DNA from: Akanthomyces muscarius | Taxonomy: Eukaryota; Ascomycota; Sordariomycetes; Hypocreales; Cordycipitaceae | Assembly (NCBI RefSeq): GCF_028009165.1 | Contig: NC_079245.1 | Location: 3,534,001 to 3,598,000 of the forward strand | DNA: 64,000 nt | Reading direction: 5' to 3' | In this document: in pieces, positions 1-12,799 of the stretch | Layout: every line of letters starts with the position of its first letter | How positions within the stretch are numbered: the stretch's first letter is position 1 | Position numbers and translations under genes: made by a program | Notes under the pieces: generated by a model | Told to the model about the DNA's origin: nothing | The model's input: only the letters and a program-made list of their open reading frames with translations | Database searches by the model: none

Positions 1-1463
1 AGTGGCGCCGACGCGCACAGCGACATCGTCGTGGCGAAGCCCAAAATGAATAACCTGGAGCAGGCCGTGCGCGATGAAGTTGTTGTACAGAGTTTGGCGC
101 GCGGGAGGCTGGATCGTCTTGGCAATACCACAGCACTGCTGTATAAACAAAACAGCCTCCTTTTTACGCTTGTGGTCAGGCTGTGACGCGGTAAAGATGC
201 CAAAGAGGTCGTTGAGAAATTCACCGTTGGTTTGCAAGTGTTGGAGGATGTCGACCTGATTGAAGAAGATGAGGGAGTTGAGAACGGAAAAGGTGGGATC
301 ATCAAGAATTCTGGCGAGGACAACATCTTTGAGATATTGAAGTCGGTAGGTCTGGTGAATCTTGCGTCGCGTCATTCCGTCCTCAATAGGCACGACTTCC
401 TTGTAGCGGCCTTCGTTGTCCAGCCAGTGGCGATGGTTGGCTTTGTGGCTGGGAAAGTCTGGGTCGTATTCGAGGGCTCCAACGACGCCCAAAACGTTTT
501 CATCGGAAACGGCATGTTCTATGATGGTGGTGTCGTTGAGAAGAATAACGGACTTCATAATGTTGCAGAGTCGGTGCAGATCTGGTAGGCTTTCGAGGTC
601 CTCTGCCATCTCGACGAGGGGAATAAGCTTGCCGATGTAATCTTCGGCCATGATGAACTTAGCAAGGGCGTCGCGGCCGTTGGCAGTGTTGCTCATGATA
701 CGCATGCCCTGGTCGATGTCGGACAGGTTCCCCAGTTCGGCCGCGGGGAGGTTAACTTGGTGCTGGTTCATCTCCACGGTGAGGTCATCGGAAAGGGCGT
801 CATCTAGTCGAGTCAGTAGACGGTAGGGACAGAAGACAGTCAAGAGACATACCGGCTCCGGCGAGGCTGTTTTGGAAAGTCTGTTGAACGTTGTTGACGA
901 ATCTCCTGTCGAAAAAGTCAGCGATGGCGTTGGCGGTAACGCAGCAGCGCGTGCACGAACCAAATGTTGGCGCAGCCTTCTGCTTCCTGAAAACTTAGCG
1001 CCATATCGACACCGCTCCCTGGCTCCTGCCAGACAATGAGCGTCTCTGTTGAAGCGCAGGCGCATTAGTGTGACGGTTCGGTGTGGGGAAGAAATGCGCG
1101 TGTCATACCCTGCTGCTTCTGAAAGCCATCCTCCTTTTGGATCTTGGTCTCGAGAAGTAGTCGCTCGGGTTGGTCCTCGGACTCGACAATGACGCGAGGA
1201 TACTTGCGTCCATTGTCGGTCTGCAAGTTGAGCGCATCGCGCCGTCAGCACATATATATGGGTGTAGAGCGCAGATCCGAGATGCGCCGCGCCATGTCCG
1301 CGTGCCACCGAGGGCGACGTCGGAGAGGGCACGAATCAAAACATACCGAAAAGGATGCGGTACAGAAGCCGGTGCCTCTGTCGAACCAGTCGTTATTGCG
1401 TAGCTCGTAGACTTTGACGCGCTTCCTGTCCGTCGCCTGATGAGGCACCTGCTGTGCCATCAT
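1..1463 (-). CDS. psy2: PP4 regulatory subunit 3 (Psy2/SMEK), 3' part cut by window edge
   Basis: Regulatory subunit of protein phosphatase 4, which acts in DNA-damage checkpoint recovery and other nuclear signalling. Five exons can be joined: 1347-1463, 961-1045 and 1109-1220 between, 853-905, and 1-803 running off the window; 390 residues are visible in one frame. The start fits the family: an ATG pair followed by about 16 residues and then KRVKVYELRNNDWFDRGTGFC, the opening of the RanBP1/EVH1-like domain. The armadillo-like SMK-1 domain follows (FIMAEDYIGKLIPLVEMAE, then SLIFFNQVDILQHLQTNGEF). Introns are 126, 63, 55 and 49 bp with consensus ends. The open frame continues upstream to about 1592, but only with a GTG, so 1463 (or 1460) is the likely start. 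The C-terminus lies outside the window. Confidence 0.93.
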
Positions 1464-2914
1464 CAGCGGCTCGGAGTCCGCCTCCGTGGCGATTTGCGGC
1501 GGGTACGCGATCAGGTCTGGCGAGATTTCGAGATGCTGCTGCAGCGAGAGCTCGGCCGTCTCGTTGTGACTGAGGAGAGTAAGCGACGCCACGGTTACCG
1601 TGAGTGAAGGATGCGCACGCTTCCGAGATGGATGCGCGCGACAAGACGAGGAAAGGGCGGAGGGCGGCGCAGCGGTGGGCGGATGTCAACGCGCGATCGG
1701 CTCAGCGAATCTGGCGACAAGTCGGGCGGATGCAGTACGTCAAATCAAGACGCCATGCAAAGGATCCAAGAGAATCGGCGCGATGGATGGCCGTATCGAC
1801 GTATTCTGGCTCCCTGTTCGCGAGATGCGGAAGATGTGGCGAGGCGGGGAATTCGTGGTTCGTTGGGCAGCGGGCGCCTTTCTGTCCCTGCGACCGGTCG
1901 ACGAGGGAGGAGGAAGGCGACGAAAAAATATTCAAGCGGTGGGGGAGATGCTGCGCGACGCGATGCGAAGCGGGCGATGTAACGAGCGAGGCGCAGATGG
2001 CCGGTTGGGGGGGGGGGGGAGGGGATAGGCGACTGCAAATGGCGATGCGAGAGAGCCGTTCGGGAACAGGACTGGGGATGAGGCGGGAAAGCGCGTGACT
2101 GCGCAGGACCAGGACTGGGTCTGGGACAGGCGACAGGTGGAGGGAGGGCTACCTAGAAGCTGGGGGGGAACATGGAAGGGGAACTTTGCGGCCGCTTGGG
2201 CCGGCCAAGGCGTCCGCCGCGCCCGAAAAATTGCGCTGATCTGGGGGCGAACAAGAGCACTATAGACTTGAGTTTTAGCGGCCATGCGTGCTAAAAACCA
2301 CCAGTGTTGGCGGCTCTAGGCACTGTAGCCGTTGAGGTACTGGAGGCGGGTTTCGGCCTCCCCAAGGCGGGTTTTCCGGGGGGCCACCACCAGCCTCTGT
2401 GGCTTCTTTCCCACCAGGCAGACCCCCTTTCCTACAGCAGTTCGCATGTGGCTTGGGCACACACGAGGATTTTTCGCACCAATTTCTAGCACTAGCCTCC
2501 CTCTTCTAGTAGCGGCGCTAGCCTCACTCAAGCACGTCAGCGGTCACGTGCAACGATCGATTGCCAGGCTTTATTTGTCTTCTTGTTTGTTCTGTCTGGG
2601 ACCAGCCAACCAGCGCGTCCTCTGCCACCCAAAAAAAAAAAGGTTGCAAAGCACCGGCCGGCCCTCGCTGCGGCCCAGCACGCCGGTTTCGCTGAGGATG
2701 TGGATCCGCCCTGCCAGAAGGCTTGCCCATTGTGCGTGCCTGCGGCAAGGCCCGCTACTCTATCTAATAATAATACATCACAAGGTAAGCCCATGGCAAG
2801 GAACCGAGCCCGATCTGCCAAGCTGCATCGGATCGTCAATGCTCAAGGAGCTTGTCGGTTATTCGCCATTGCTCTTCGCCTTCTTTGGTATTGGTCTCTC
2901 TTTCAAGAAGCAAC

Positions 2915-3216
2915 GCCTCTTGCATCCCACACACCCACCCCATACTCTGTTTTTGCAAAGTGCATGAACCCCGCGATCAGCCACCCATGATCAACGCATA
3001 CCCGGCATGACCATTATGGCCGGGCATGTAAATAATACGGATTACTGCTTCTTTCTCTATTCTTTCTTAGTTTGATTCCAAATCGTCATGCCTCTTGTGC
3101 ATCCCACACCCACCCCATGCTCCGCCTTTTGCAAAGTGCACAAACCCCACGATCAGCCCGTCCATGAACGCCATACCGGGTATGGCCGTGATTGCCGGTC
3201 AAATCAAATAATACGG
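2915..3216. repeat. Diverged direct repeat, two copies of about 126 bp
   Basis: Copy A (2915-3040) and copy B (3090-3216) share order and sequence at roughly 80% by eye: both begin gcctcttg, share catcccacac and ttttgcaaagtgca, and end aaataatacgg. They are 49 bp apart. Many differences are transitions. No coding frame is conserved between them, so this looks like a non-coding duplication or relic of a repeated element. Confidence 0.8.
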
Positions 3217-6200
3217 GGTATTGGTGCAACACGGATACCTGCCTCAAAAGTTTAATTCGGTCATTTACAATACGAATACAGGTCTTGGCCTGACATTGCA
3301 GCGTCCGTCGCGTCGAGCGACGGACGTTCACACCAAATGGAGCAACAGGTGCAACTTTGAGTCCACGGGCCTAGAGGCTGTAAGAACGGTTTCTCTCATC
3401 TTTCGGGACGGTTTTGGACTTGTGTCTTCCAGAATCTCCCTCTCCACCATGTCCAGGTATATTCCAGCCATGTCTCGGTCTATCCTGGCCGATGCCGACG
3501 TGCAAGTCCTGTCCGACGGCGCCAAGTGACTCATTTCGTTGATATCGTCCCGCGTGATGGCAATCTGTCGCCCTGAATCACGTATCCGCGGTGTCTATTT
3601 TGGTGCATACAGTTCATATGTAGCCATTGGCGTGATAACCGGCAACGCGGCGTCACCTGCATCTTCTTGTATTACTGTGGCGGCGATGCGTGCATGCAGC
3701 GTGCAGAACAGCCCGGGGGACGCTGTTTCCCACGCCCCTGCCTTGCATGGCCTTTTCATCCCAGACAGTTATATCCAGCATTAAACGGGATTACCGATAT
3801 CTTCGTGGCGCATGCAGCAGTTTCAGCTCAGTGAGGGTAGCTGCATGGAGGCTGACGATGCATCTTCCAGGGGTTTTCGCGCCGCTGAGAGAGCGACTGG
3901 TGGTTCGAAATGAGGCTGCCAACAGCCGGTGCTGCAAAAGTGACACCAAAAAAGCCCATCACTCAACGGGATAGTACAAGTGCTCCGTGGATTCCCCATC
4001 ATCGCAGAACGGGGACGGCCTGAGTGTGCCATTGTTGGGCTCGCACTGCGTCGTCGCGCCATGGCACCATGACGCAAGCTCCAGTCGTTGTGCGTACTGG
4101 TAGTAACAAACTCGACATGTTTACTCTGAGTGTAGCTCCGCTCACGATACGTCATGTATCACGCCAAAGTTAGATTGTTCTGTAGACGCTTCCTTTTCTC
4201 TGTAGCTGAAAGAGGGTGGAACTGCGGATATCAGTGTCAGTGCACGGCGGGGGAGCATCATGCTATCCGTTCTTAGCAAAGTCTCGCACGAAGTCTCGGG
4301 CAAGCTGAAAGCCCTCGACAGCAAAGGGTGTTGGTGAATGCTATTCGTCGCGAGTTGCAGTCAATGCGGCGGGTGCCGAGGATTTTGTTTCATGCGTGGG
4401 CTGTGGGCTGAACAGCTTGCGCGGATTGGGAACTCAAAACTACGAAACGCCCAGCAGAACGTGCGCCAAAGTCTGTCTCCGTATCAGATTGTCGGCCTAT
4501 TCGTCCCATCCACTCTGCTTTGTCGATTCTTCAGATTGGCAGATACACTATTTACGGTCAAGACATTCACCGTAAGATTGCGCCATCTTTTCCCATAATT
4601 TCCATTCGCCAGCCTGCCAAACAGAGAAAAAAAAATGAAAAAAAAATAAAGATAAAACTCTACCAGTAAAAGAAATCCGCCCCGAAAATCCACCAAGAAG
4701 CCACCCGTCTGGACACGGTCCACTTGGCCCGCTCAACGGCTGAGAATCCAGATCAGACTGCCCCAAGCTCGTATTGGCAAAGGGCACTTGGGCGCCCGGA
4801 CTACAATCGCATTGTGTTGGGCGGGGGGGTGGTGTTTTCTGATACGACGCCGATGCCAGAGACCAGTAGAAAAAAAAAGTCCTAGGTGTCAATCTCGCCT
4901 AAGTATGCCGAGTACTGACATGGCTCTTCAGCGCGAGGCAGATATATTTCGCGGGCCACCGACGGACCCGAGCCTGAACTAGTAAACGCGAGCGAGTGGC
5001 GTCCTGGTTTTTCTTCTCCTCTTCCTCGGGCTGAGGTCAACAGATTAAGAAATGGACCAGGCGGCCGCGGGCCATCTTCCGCGGTCAAGGGACGGCTGAG
5101 GACTATTCACGGCCACAAAGCCAAGCTGAGAGCTTCAATGCCAAAACAGCCCAGGAGCCCAATCCACTGTGGCGGCCCAGCCTACCCGTTTAAAGCGCCC
5201 GCCGCCGCCATCCCGGCCGCCAGCGCGCGCCCTATCTCGTCGTTGGGTAGGCCACGTTGAGAGAGAGAGGTGTATCAATGTTTTTTCTCGTATCGGTGAG
5301 TGGGCGGTGTTGATATAGCAGCAGATTAGCAACACCTACTGGGTAGAGGGTAGTGGACAAGGCTACGGAACAACCGGCAGATGAAATGTAGAAGCGATAA
5401 AAAGAAAACGTGCGTCTCCTTGTGGCTGCAGAAGACTTATTCCCGTCCATGGCGAATTTGATAGTGGTGTATATATGGAAGAGAGGCAGCCATCCTGCCC
5501 AGCATTGGTAGGCTGAGGAGCTTCAGCTTGCTGACCAGGCACCCAGAGCCTGACGCAGACATGTATGCATGTATGGGTGTCGTGCTCAGCCCTTCCAGGA
5601 TGGCGAAAATTATATTGCAGAAAATGCAAAGTAATAATTGTGAAGAAAAAAACGTGGAGCAGTGTTTGATAGCTACTGGTAGTGGCAGACGAGGCTACGT
5701 TCAGAGGCGCGGCTGTCTGTCCGGCCGAGTCAGTATAACACAGGGCACCGGAACCAAAACCCCTGCGCTCAAAACCGATAGCTTTGCTTTTTAGCGTACT
5801 GGTTGGGTCGACTATCTAGTCTAACTACCAGTAGTCAGGTCTATCAAGGATAACATCAATGCCGGCGCCAGAGCACCAGCTGGGTGGTGCCGAGTACAAA
5901 AGGTCCCATTGCGAGCTAGATAGTTCAAGCCGCACGCCCACCCGAGGGCCTGGGCTGGGCCTTCTACGGTGCTTCTGACCTCAGCCCAGAACTGGTTAGA
6001 GAAGGCGAGGTAGCATTGACAACTAGGCTGGTGATGGGGCGTCGCGAGGAGGATTCTGGCTGGGAGATGCAGCTAGGACGACGCCGGCGGCGTTCTAGGT
6101 TGTTCGGAGGCGAGGGTGAGCTGAAGGGGAAACCCGACTGCATGGAATTTGATGTGGGCAGCGTTGCAATGCAGCAGATGCGAGTGCCAACGTTGGGCAG

Positions 6201-6475
6201 TAGCTTCAGATGGGCAGACCTTCTTTCACTTTTTTTTCAATTCTTCCGCGTGTTACTTTCTTTTTGTTCCTATCAGAGTGCGGACTTGACGGATGAAAGC
6301 CAGCGATACGGGAATCTGCCAGGATCCGTCGTCTGCTAGGTCCAGGTCCAGGTTCAGGTCCAGTGCTTAGCTGGCAGCGGCCCCTCTTTGCGGCACATCG
6401 TGTTTATCAAAAACAGGGGTCCTTGTTCGGAGCTGGGTTCTTGAGAGCTCAAACAAGCCCCAAGTTTCTTTTTCC

Positions 6476-6499
6476 TTTTTTTTTTTTTTTTTTTTTTTT
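6476..6499 (+). repeat. 24-nt poly-T tract
   Basis: Uninterrupted run of T preceded by a broken T run. Likely length-variable; it could be assembly-sensitive. Confidence 0.9.
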
Positions 6500-8068
6500 C
6501 GGAACAAATTCACTCATTGCGGCGCACGCTTGGCGGACCAGCATTAAATGTACAAGCCCACAGCGTCCCCGTACTGGGTCAGTACTCAACTGTATCAGTA
6601 AGCCCCTGGGCTGCTGCATTGGCGTCTGGATTTAGCGGCCTTGACTCCCCACTACGCCAGCTCGGTTAGCGTGGAAAGAGGCTGGCTACAGGGCACTAGT
6701 CACTGGTAAACTCTCCGTGCACGGCGCCGATTAGCTAGGTAGGTCCTACTTCATCTTTGGTACGCCCGGCGCTGTAACCAACTTTTGACTTTTTGGTCTG
6801 CCAAGTCCCGGCAGTCAGTCATGTCCTCGTATGCCTTCCTTTGTCCATGCAAGTCAAACGCCGACGTCCGCCTCGTTAAAAATTTAAATAAAAAAAAATA
6901 AAAAAAAACTTCTCACCACCCTTCCTTTACTCCAATTCCTCTTCCCTTCTTGTAAATTTTCATCTCGGATTTTTTTTCAATCTCATCGAGTAATCATCGA
7001 TGCTTCTTGCTCCCCTGCTAGCCCTACATCGCCGTCCGCAGCCTCGTCGCATCGCATTCTCTCTCCCCTCTACATTACTGGGTAGCTGCGAAATCCATCC
7101 GCCAACAGTTACTACTTCAAAGTTACCAGACAAGCCTCTTGCGCGAGGCGCACCCCGTCATACGCTCCCGCTCTTCCCGCTTGGATTCTGGGGACTGCCG
7201 TAACAACTCCTGTCTGTGTGTTGAGACGGACAAAAATCACGGCTCCAGTCAGTACGCTGTACGCCGCGTTGCAGCCTTCTTTTTGGCCCTGGCGCGACCA
7301 AAGACGCCTGAGCCCACCATCTCGCACCCTGGTTGCTGGCTTGCTTGCTTGCTAGTCACTTATCGCAGGCGTGCATACATACATAGAAAGCTCACCAGGG
7401 AGGGAGCTGGATATCTGTTGCACGTAATTGGCGTCCCAGCTGCGTCTCAAGCCACCCCAGCCCGCTGCGCTGCGTTGCACGACGGCTCCTCCAACAGCCA
7501 CGCCACGCCACCACGCACACCACAGCGACACTGACCACTGACCCTGACCACTGACCACACACCTCGCACAACGCACCACTGCCACCTTATTAACTAGGTA
7601 TCTTATTACCAGCGGAACCAAAGACCACTCCTCCCTCGCCGCCTGCCACTTCTCACAGTCCATCCGTCCTCCACCGGCGTATTAATATATACTGCCACGG
7701 CTTCCCAGCACCATCTTCTTTTTATCTCTTGTTTCTCCAGGCTTTTATCAAACCTCGCCAATTCTCAGTCTCTATCCCGTATCTATCCCCCACTCTCCGC
7801 ATATCTCGTCTTCTCCTCGCCCTCTGGAATTGGACCTCGCCTCGACACTGCCGGGTTTCACTTTAGCTTGCTGCCCACCCACCACTCAACCTCGCCATCC
7901 TTGGCCACCGGCTTCTAGGGAATCCTTCCACTCAGACATGCAGCACTGGTTCAGCCTGTGATTCAACGCTTTGCCTATCAACTCACTGGTATACACTACC
8001 AGTACGCAGCCCGGCTTTCCCTGTTTTTCTTTTTCTCGTCGCATCCTTCAACCCACCAGGCGCACCAC

Positions 8069-8096
8069 GCCCAGTCCCAGTCCCAGTCCCAGTCCC
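8069..8096 (+). repeat. CCCAGT hexamer array in the leader of the gene at 8382
   Basis: About four tandem CCCAGT units in the pyrimidine-rich region 290 bp before the ATG. A related GGTCCA-like run lies near 6340-6362. Confidence 0.75.
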
Positions 8097-8381
8097 CTGG
8101 ACTACTGCAGGAGGCTAAACCGAGACAAATAAAACAGCACAGCCGCCGTCGCGTTGCTCATCGACGCCAGAACTTTTTGCTCTTTTCAAAACGTACATCG
8201 TTGCTTCCTTCATCTACATTGCAAACGCGGGACTAGCGCCGGGCATCCGCTGTCCCGTTCACCATTCCATCAGTATACGTTACCGACGACGTGCAGCCGT
8301 CAGCAAGCCACTTTTATTCACACCAAACGGCTACACGACCCATCAACCTCGTATCACCACCACACCTCACCACCATTCGCC

Positions 8382-9879
8382 ATGTCTATTTTTTCCCATC
8401 TCCGAAGGAGCCGCCAGCAGGCCAAGGAACACAACGCAAAGCTCGCCGAACAGAAGAAAAAGGACGCACAGGCGACGCCTTACCGGCACGTTCCCACACA
8501 TGCCGCCTCCGACGCCATCGCCTCAGCGCCACCCGCCTGGCGAGAGGTCGACGACAGGCCCCGCATCGTCGAGCAGAATCGCAGGCGCAGCGCCATGGCC
8601 GCCGCCGGCTTCTCCATGAACATGCCCTCTACCACCACCATTCCCACCATGCCTCGCGGATCCAGCAGCCTCTCCTTTGTTTCCTACCCCAGCGGCGAGG
8701 CCACTCCACACGTCGGCATGCCCCGAGCCTACTCCTCCAGCAGCATCCATCACCCCTACGGACCTAACCGCGAGGTCGTCTACTCTATGGATGCCGCCAT
8801 GTCGCATCCAACCTCATTGAAAGGCAAGGAAGTCTACAGAAACTCGTTCTCTGCCTATGACATTTCCGCCGGCAGCAGCACCGCCGTGAGCAAAGGTAAG
8901 ATGAGATTATAGAGTATCATGATTCAGGTCACTGACTGTATTGCCAGATCCGACACCAGAGGGAAGCTCCAGAGCATCCAACAGCTCTCATGACGAACTT
9001 GAAATGGCGACAGTGCCATCTACCCGGCCAAAGACAGCTCAGACTCTGCAGGTTCCTCAGACCCAACCTGCCCAGCAGCTGCAGACATATCACCAGGTCC
9101 AGCATACCCAGCAGGCAAAGCAGCTCCAAAACGTCCAGCAGGCTCAGATTCAGTCTGTTGCACAGGTATCCCAACCCGCCACGCCCGCTCAGCAAGTGCA
9201 GCTACCTGCTCCAGAGTCTCCGCGCTCAGCCGGTTATGCCCACCGTCTGCACCCAAGCCACCGCCGCACCTCGTCAGAGGTCTCCGACAGAGCCGCCGTA
9301 CTCAGCACTATTAAGCCCTCCACTAGAGATGCGCGACCGCCGCCTACATCGATGCGCGGCTTCAACTTTGTCCCCACCACAGCAAACCCGCAGCCGCCAG
9401 TCGTAGCCAGCAAGCCCGTTCAGCCAGACATGAACAATGGCATGCGCCAGAACGCGACCCAACAACGTACGGGAATGGGCTATACCGGCTTCGCGCCCAA
9501 GCCCCCTGCGGTGGCGGCGGTTGCACCCCCGGCCGCTCGCAGCTCTAGCGACTATCACCTCGGTAACTTTTCTATTCCGAGCCCTGGCCTCGACATGACT
9601 ATCGGGTCCACGACACCAAGTTCTGGCGGCCACGTTCAGCGTTCGGCTCATAAAGGTCAGCAACAGCAGCAGCCCGAAATGGAACCCATAGTTTCCGGCA
9701 GAAGCTACCCGCGCCACAACCGCTCCGAGATGCCGCCGCCGCTGCAGCACGATAGCCTGGTCAACATCTTTCCCGAGCCGGTGCCCGACTCTTACGACGC
9801 AAAGTCCGGTCGCGGCAAGCTGAACAAGAGCAAGAAGACGCGCTGGTCTTTTTCCAAGTCGTCACCCATCGCGGCATAA
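8382..9879 (+). CDS. Conserved fungal protein of unknown function, disordered and Gln-rich
   Basis: Two exons (8382-8895 and 8948-9879) with a 52-bp intron (gtaaga...tgccag) give 481 residues; phase 1 joins cleanly. The start sits in gccATG. The N-terminus is basic with a short coiled-coil-like stretch (SRQQAKEHNAKLAEQKKKDA), then a Ser/Pro-rich middle, a Gln-rich tract around residues 200-245, and a basic C-terminus ending KKTRWSFSKSSPIAA. I believe the N-terminus and the RWSFSKSS tail resemble conserved hypothetical proteins of other Sordariomycetes, but know no function. No signal peptide, membrane span or catalytic motif is visible. The very long CT-rich leader suggests a long 5' UTR and regulated expression. 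A scaffold or signalling adaptor is possible but only a guess. Confidence 0.8.
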
Positions 9880-10877
9880 GCTATTGGTCTCGGCTGCTTT
9901 TCTTCCACCGATTGTTTTACTTTTTTTCTCGTTTCCAAAATCCACGTATTCCCTCGACATTACGGGACGTGGAACACTGAAGCAGTGACAGAATGCCTTC
10001 TTTTTGTACAGCTCTAGAGCGGGAGCTTGATGACCATTATGACGAAACTGTTTCCTTCTTTTGCATAGATTATTATCATTTTTGTGAGATGGCGTTTACT
10101 GAATCTGGGCGATGCAATTTTCCGATTTGGGATATTGGATATGGAACATATAGATAGCGCTACACGGCTACATGCAATACATGTTTATGACGGATGACTT
10201 TTATTTCTATTAGTATACTTTTGGTGATGGTCGAACTCTGCCGTCTTCTGATGCCCATTCATCTTACAGAGCTAGACGGAAATGCCAGCCGTTGGACTAC
10301 CAATGTAAATATGGTGGGCTAGTACGAGTGGCCAACTTCCTGGCTGTCTGCAACACGAAATTTGAGACGTTAACATAGGACAGGGTGCTATAGACTGAAC
10401 TATTCCACACAGTAAACTCGAAACAGCATCCATGCAGAATTGCAGTCTGCGTTGGCTAATGTCGTGCTCGTGTTGAAATTTAGGGTAGCTCTGCTGCAAC
10501 CCCACTGCGGCGCGAGACGCCCGCCGGCGGTACCTGATCGGCGGACTGGACAGGGGTGAGACGCTGGCCATGCCGCCCCCCCGTGTCCGCCGCCAAGCAA
10601 ATACCGAACTCCAAAAAAATAACGGAGCTCTCTCAACCACGTATGCCGTTTGCTCCATCCAAGCTTGACAGCTACACGTTCAATTTTGTTTCACTTTTCT
10701 CCCTCACCACGACTGTCTTTCTCTTCATCTCCTACATCTGTGTCTTTGCTACACAGCTTATTCATTTCACTTTCCTTTTTCTCTCTTTCTTTAGTCGAAA
10801 TCAATGCGTGCCTGAACTAGAAATCCGCGCCGTTTATCCAAGAAACACTGAGGTGGCCGGCCACAGCTCACGCAGCC
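9880..10877. other. Intergenic: 3' region of the disordered-protein gene and alg5 promoter
   Basis: AT-rich after 9880 (UTR-like), then a pyrimidine-rich stretch from about 10,670 to the alg5 ATG. Short frames only; no gene seen. Confidence 0.6.
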
Positions 10878-12308
10878 ATGGCGCCTGCACTGACCGAGCT
10901 TCCGGCTCGCATCGTGCATGCGCTGCTTGCCTGGATGCAAGAGACGCCCCTCTCCATTCTGCTGGTGCTCTCTGTCACTCTAGTGGTCGGTGGACTGCTG
11001 TCGGTTCGTGTCTCTCCTCCCCGGCACCCGCCCAGGGCGCAACTCCCGTCTTTGGCTGCTAATGACCCCGAAACAGCTCTTCGCACTGCTGCACCTCGTC
11101 GCGCCCAAGCCCCGCGCGCCGTTCCCCTCGGAGAAGACGTACGTCACCAGCAGCCCCGACGGCACGCCCACCGCGCCGCGCCCGCTGCCGTGCTGGTACG
11201 ACCGCTGGCTCGCCGAGCGACGCCTGAGCGAGAAGCGACAGGACGCCGCCAACGCCCCCGACTCGACGATTCCCGACGCGGGCGTCATCGACGCGCCCGA
11301 GCTGCGCCTGAGCGTCGTCCTGCCCGCGTACAACGAAGAGGACCGCATCCTGCCGACCCTGGAAGAGGCTGTCGAGTACCTCGACAAGCACATTGGCCGT
11401 CCCGGCGCGAAGCCGTCGTCGTCTTCTGACACGAGCCCCAAGGAGCAGCGCCATCGCCACAGCCGCACGGCCTCCCGACCGGCGTCCGGCTACGAGATCA
11501 TCGTCGTCAACGACGGCAGCAGGGACGGGACGGTCGACGTGGTGCTGCGGTTCGCGCACGAGAGGAAGCTGCACGACGTGCTGCGCGTCGTGAGCCTCGA
11601 GAGGAACCGCGGCAAGGGCGGCGGCGTGACGCACGGCCTGCGGCACGCCCGCGGGCACCACGTGCTCTTTGCGGACGCCGACGGCGCGTCGCGCTTCAGC
11701 GACGTCGCCAAGCTGATGGAGGGCTGCGAGGGCGTCGAGGATGCGTCGGGCCGGGGCGTGGCCATTGGCAGCCGCGCGCATCTCGTTGGCAGCGAGGCAG
11801 TGGTCAAGGTACGTTTTGCCCCTGCTCCTTATTCTCACCATCCTGAAAAATAAAGAAGAAAGAAGAAGAAAAAACGAAGCGAGAAGCTAACTCTGAAAAT
11901 TACCAGCGCTCTGCCTTGCGCAACTTTCTCATGCGCTCGTTCCACCTCGTCCTCACCATCCTCACCCCGCCGGCAACGTCGCGCATCCGCGACACGCAGT
12001 GCGGCTTCAAGCTCTTCTCGCGCGCCGCCCTGCCGCACATTGTGCCGTACATGCACGCCGAGGGCTGGATCTTCGACATTGAGATGCTCATGCTCGCCGA
12101 GTCGGCGCCCGCCGCGCCGCTGCTCGGCGCCGACGGCGCCGTCATCGGCACCAGCGCCGGCATCAAGGTCGCCGAGGTGCCCGTCGAGTGGCACGAGGTC
12201 GGCGGCAGCAAGCTCAACGTCGTGCAGGACAGCGTCAAGATGGCGCTGGGGCTGGCGGTGCTGCGCGCGAGCTGGATGCTCGGCGTGTACAGGCGGCGTC
12301 TGACGTAG
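10878..12308 (+). CDS. alg5: Dolichyl-phosphate beta-glucosyltransferase ALG5
   Basis: Transfers glucose from UDP-glucose to dolichyl phosphate at the ER membrane, supplying donor for the last steps of N-glycan precursor assembly. Three exons (10878-11003, 11077-11808, 11907-12308) join in phase 0 to 419 residues; the second intron has a gctaac branch site. Residues 20-42 form the N-terminal membrane anchor (LSILLVLSVTLVVGGLL). The GT2 domain is clear: LSVVLPAYNEEDRILPTLEE, IIVVNDGSRDGT, the DxD-type FADADGASRF, GSRAHL, and RIRDTQCGFKLFSR. A Ser/His-rich insert (about residues 155-180) separates the first two motifs. Very GC-rich third positions create a long antisense frame that I regard as a shadow. 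Tail-to-tail with erg1. Confidence 0.95.
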
Positions 12309-12799
12309 ATGCTGTCGTGGCCAACACTGGAGATGGGACGGGGAGAGAGAGAGAGAATGTGATACCAAATAGAAACTTGCTAGGGTAGGCAAGATTAGGC
12401 TGTTGAGATTGGAATGCCGAATTGCATTAATTATTATAGAAGAGGAATTCTTGCTGATTCTAAAAAAAAAGTCCAAAGACTATGCTTTTTCCTGTTGCTC
12501 ATGGGTTTCATATGCAAGCACACACACGCCTTGCATGTGTCAAAAACAGTCAGCCACCCCCAAGCCCTGATATTGAACCTTCTTCACCACTAGGATGTAA
12601 AAATGGTGAAATATGATAATTCCAGTAAAAAAAACAGAAAAAGAAACGCCTTTGTAATGATGTCCATCGTTTTTGACCAATGTCTGATGCCTTGTCTGTG
12701 TCCCGTCAAAAAGCATGAATTATATAGGATGTAGAAAAATGTACAGTTGAAGAAGGGAGCGGTACTTTGCGCCAAATATATCCTGTAAGCGGCCGCAAA
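12309..12799. other. Intergenic between convergent alg5 and erg1
   Basis: AT-rich 3'-UTR-like sequence shared by two converging genes; a short GA run at 12341-12355. No gene seen. Confidence 0.6.

Larger units (their letters stand above)
1464..8381. other. 6.9-kb gene-poor interval
   Basis: No convincing gene on either strand. The first 700 bases are GC-rich and probably the psy2 promoter. The interval holds a 13-G run (2007-2019), a direct repeat (2915-3216), a 24-T run (6476-6499) and, from about 6,890 on, a long pyrimidine-rich stretch leading to the ATG at 8382, as in fungal promoters and leaders. Open frames here (up to 211 codons near 2332-2967) begin at non-ATG codons, are low in complexity and show no family resemblance. 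A non-coding transcript or lineage-specific gene with many introns cannot be excluded. Confidence 0.6.

Noticed and set aside
1600..2098. Overlapping frames of 120-165 codons
   Set aside because: Several frames open at once in GC-rich promoter DNA; Gly/Arg-rich and no homology.
2332..2967. 211-codon plus-strand frame in the gene-poor interval
   Set aside because: Begins at TTG, low complexity, no domain or splice structure.
11059..11841. 260-codon frame antisense to alg5
   Set aside because: Same GC effect; ALG5 motifs lie on the plus strand.
12650..12720. Box C/D snoRNA-like pair (aatgatg ... ctga)
   Set aside because: C box imperfect, spacing too short and no terminal stem.
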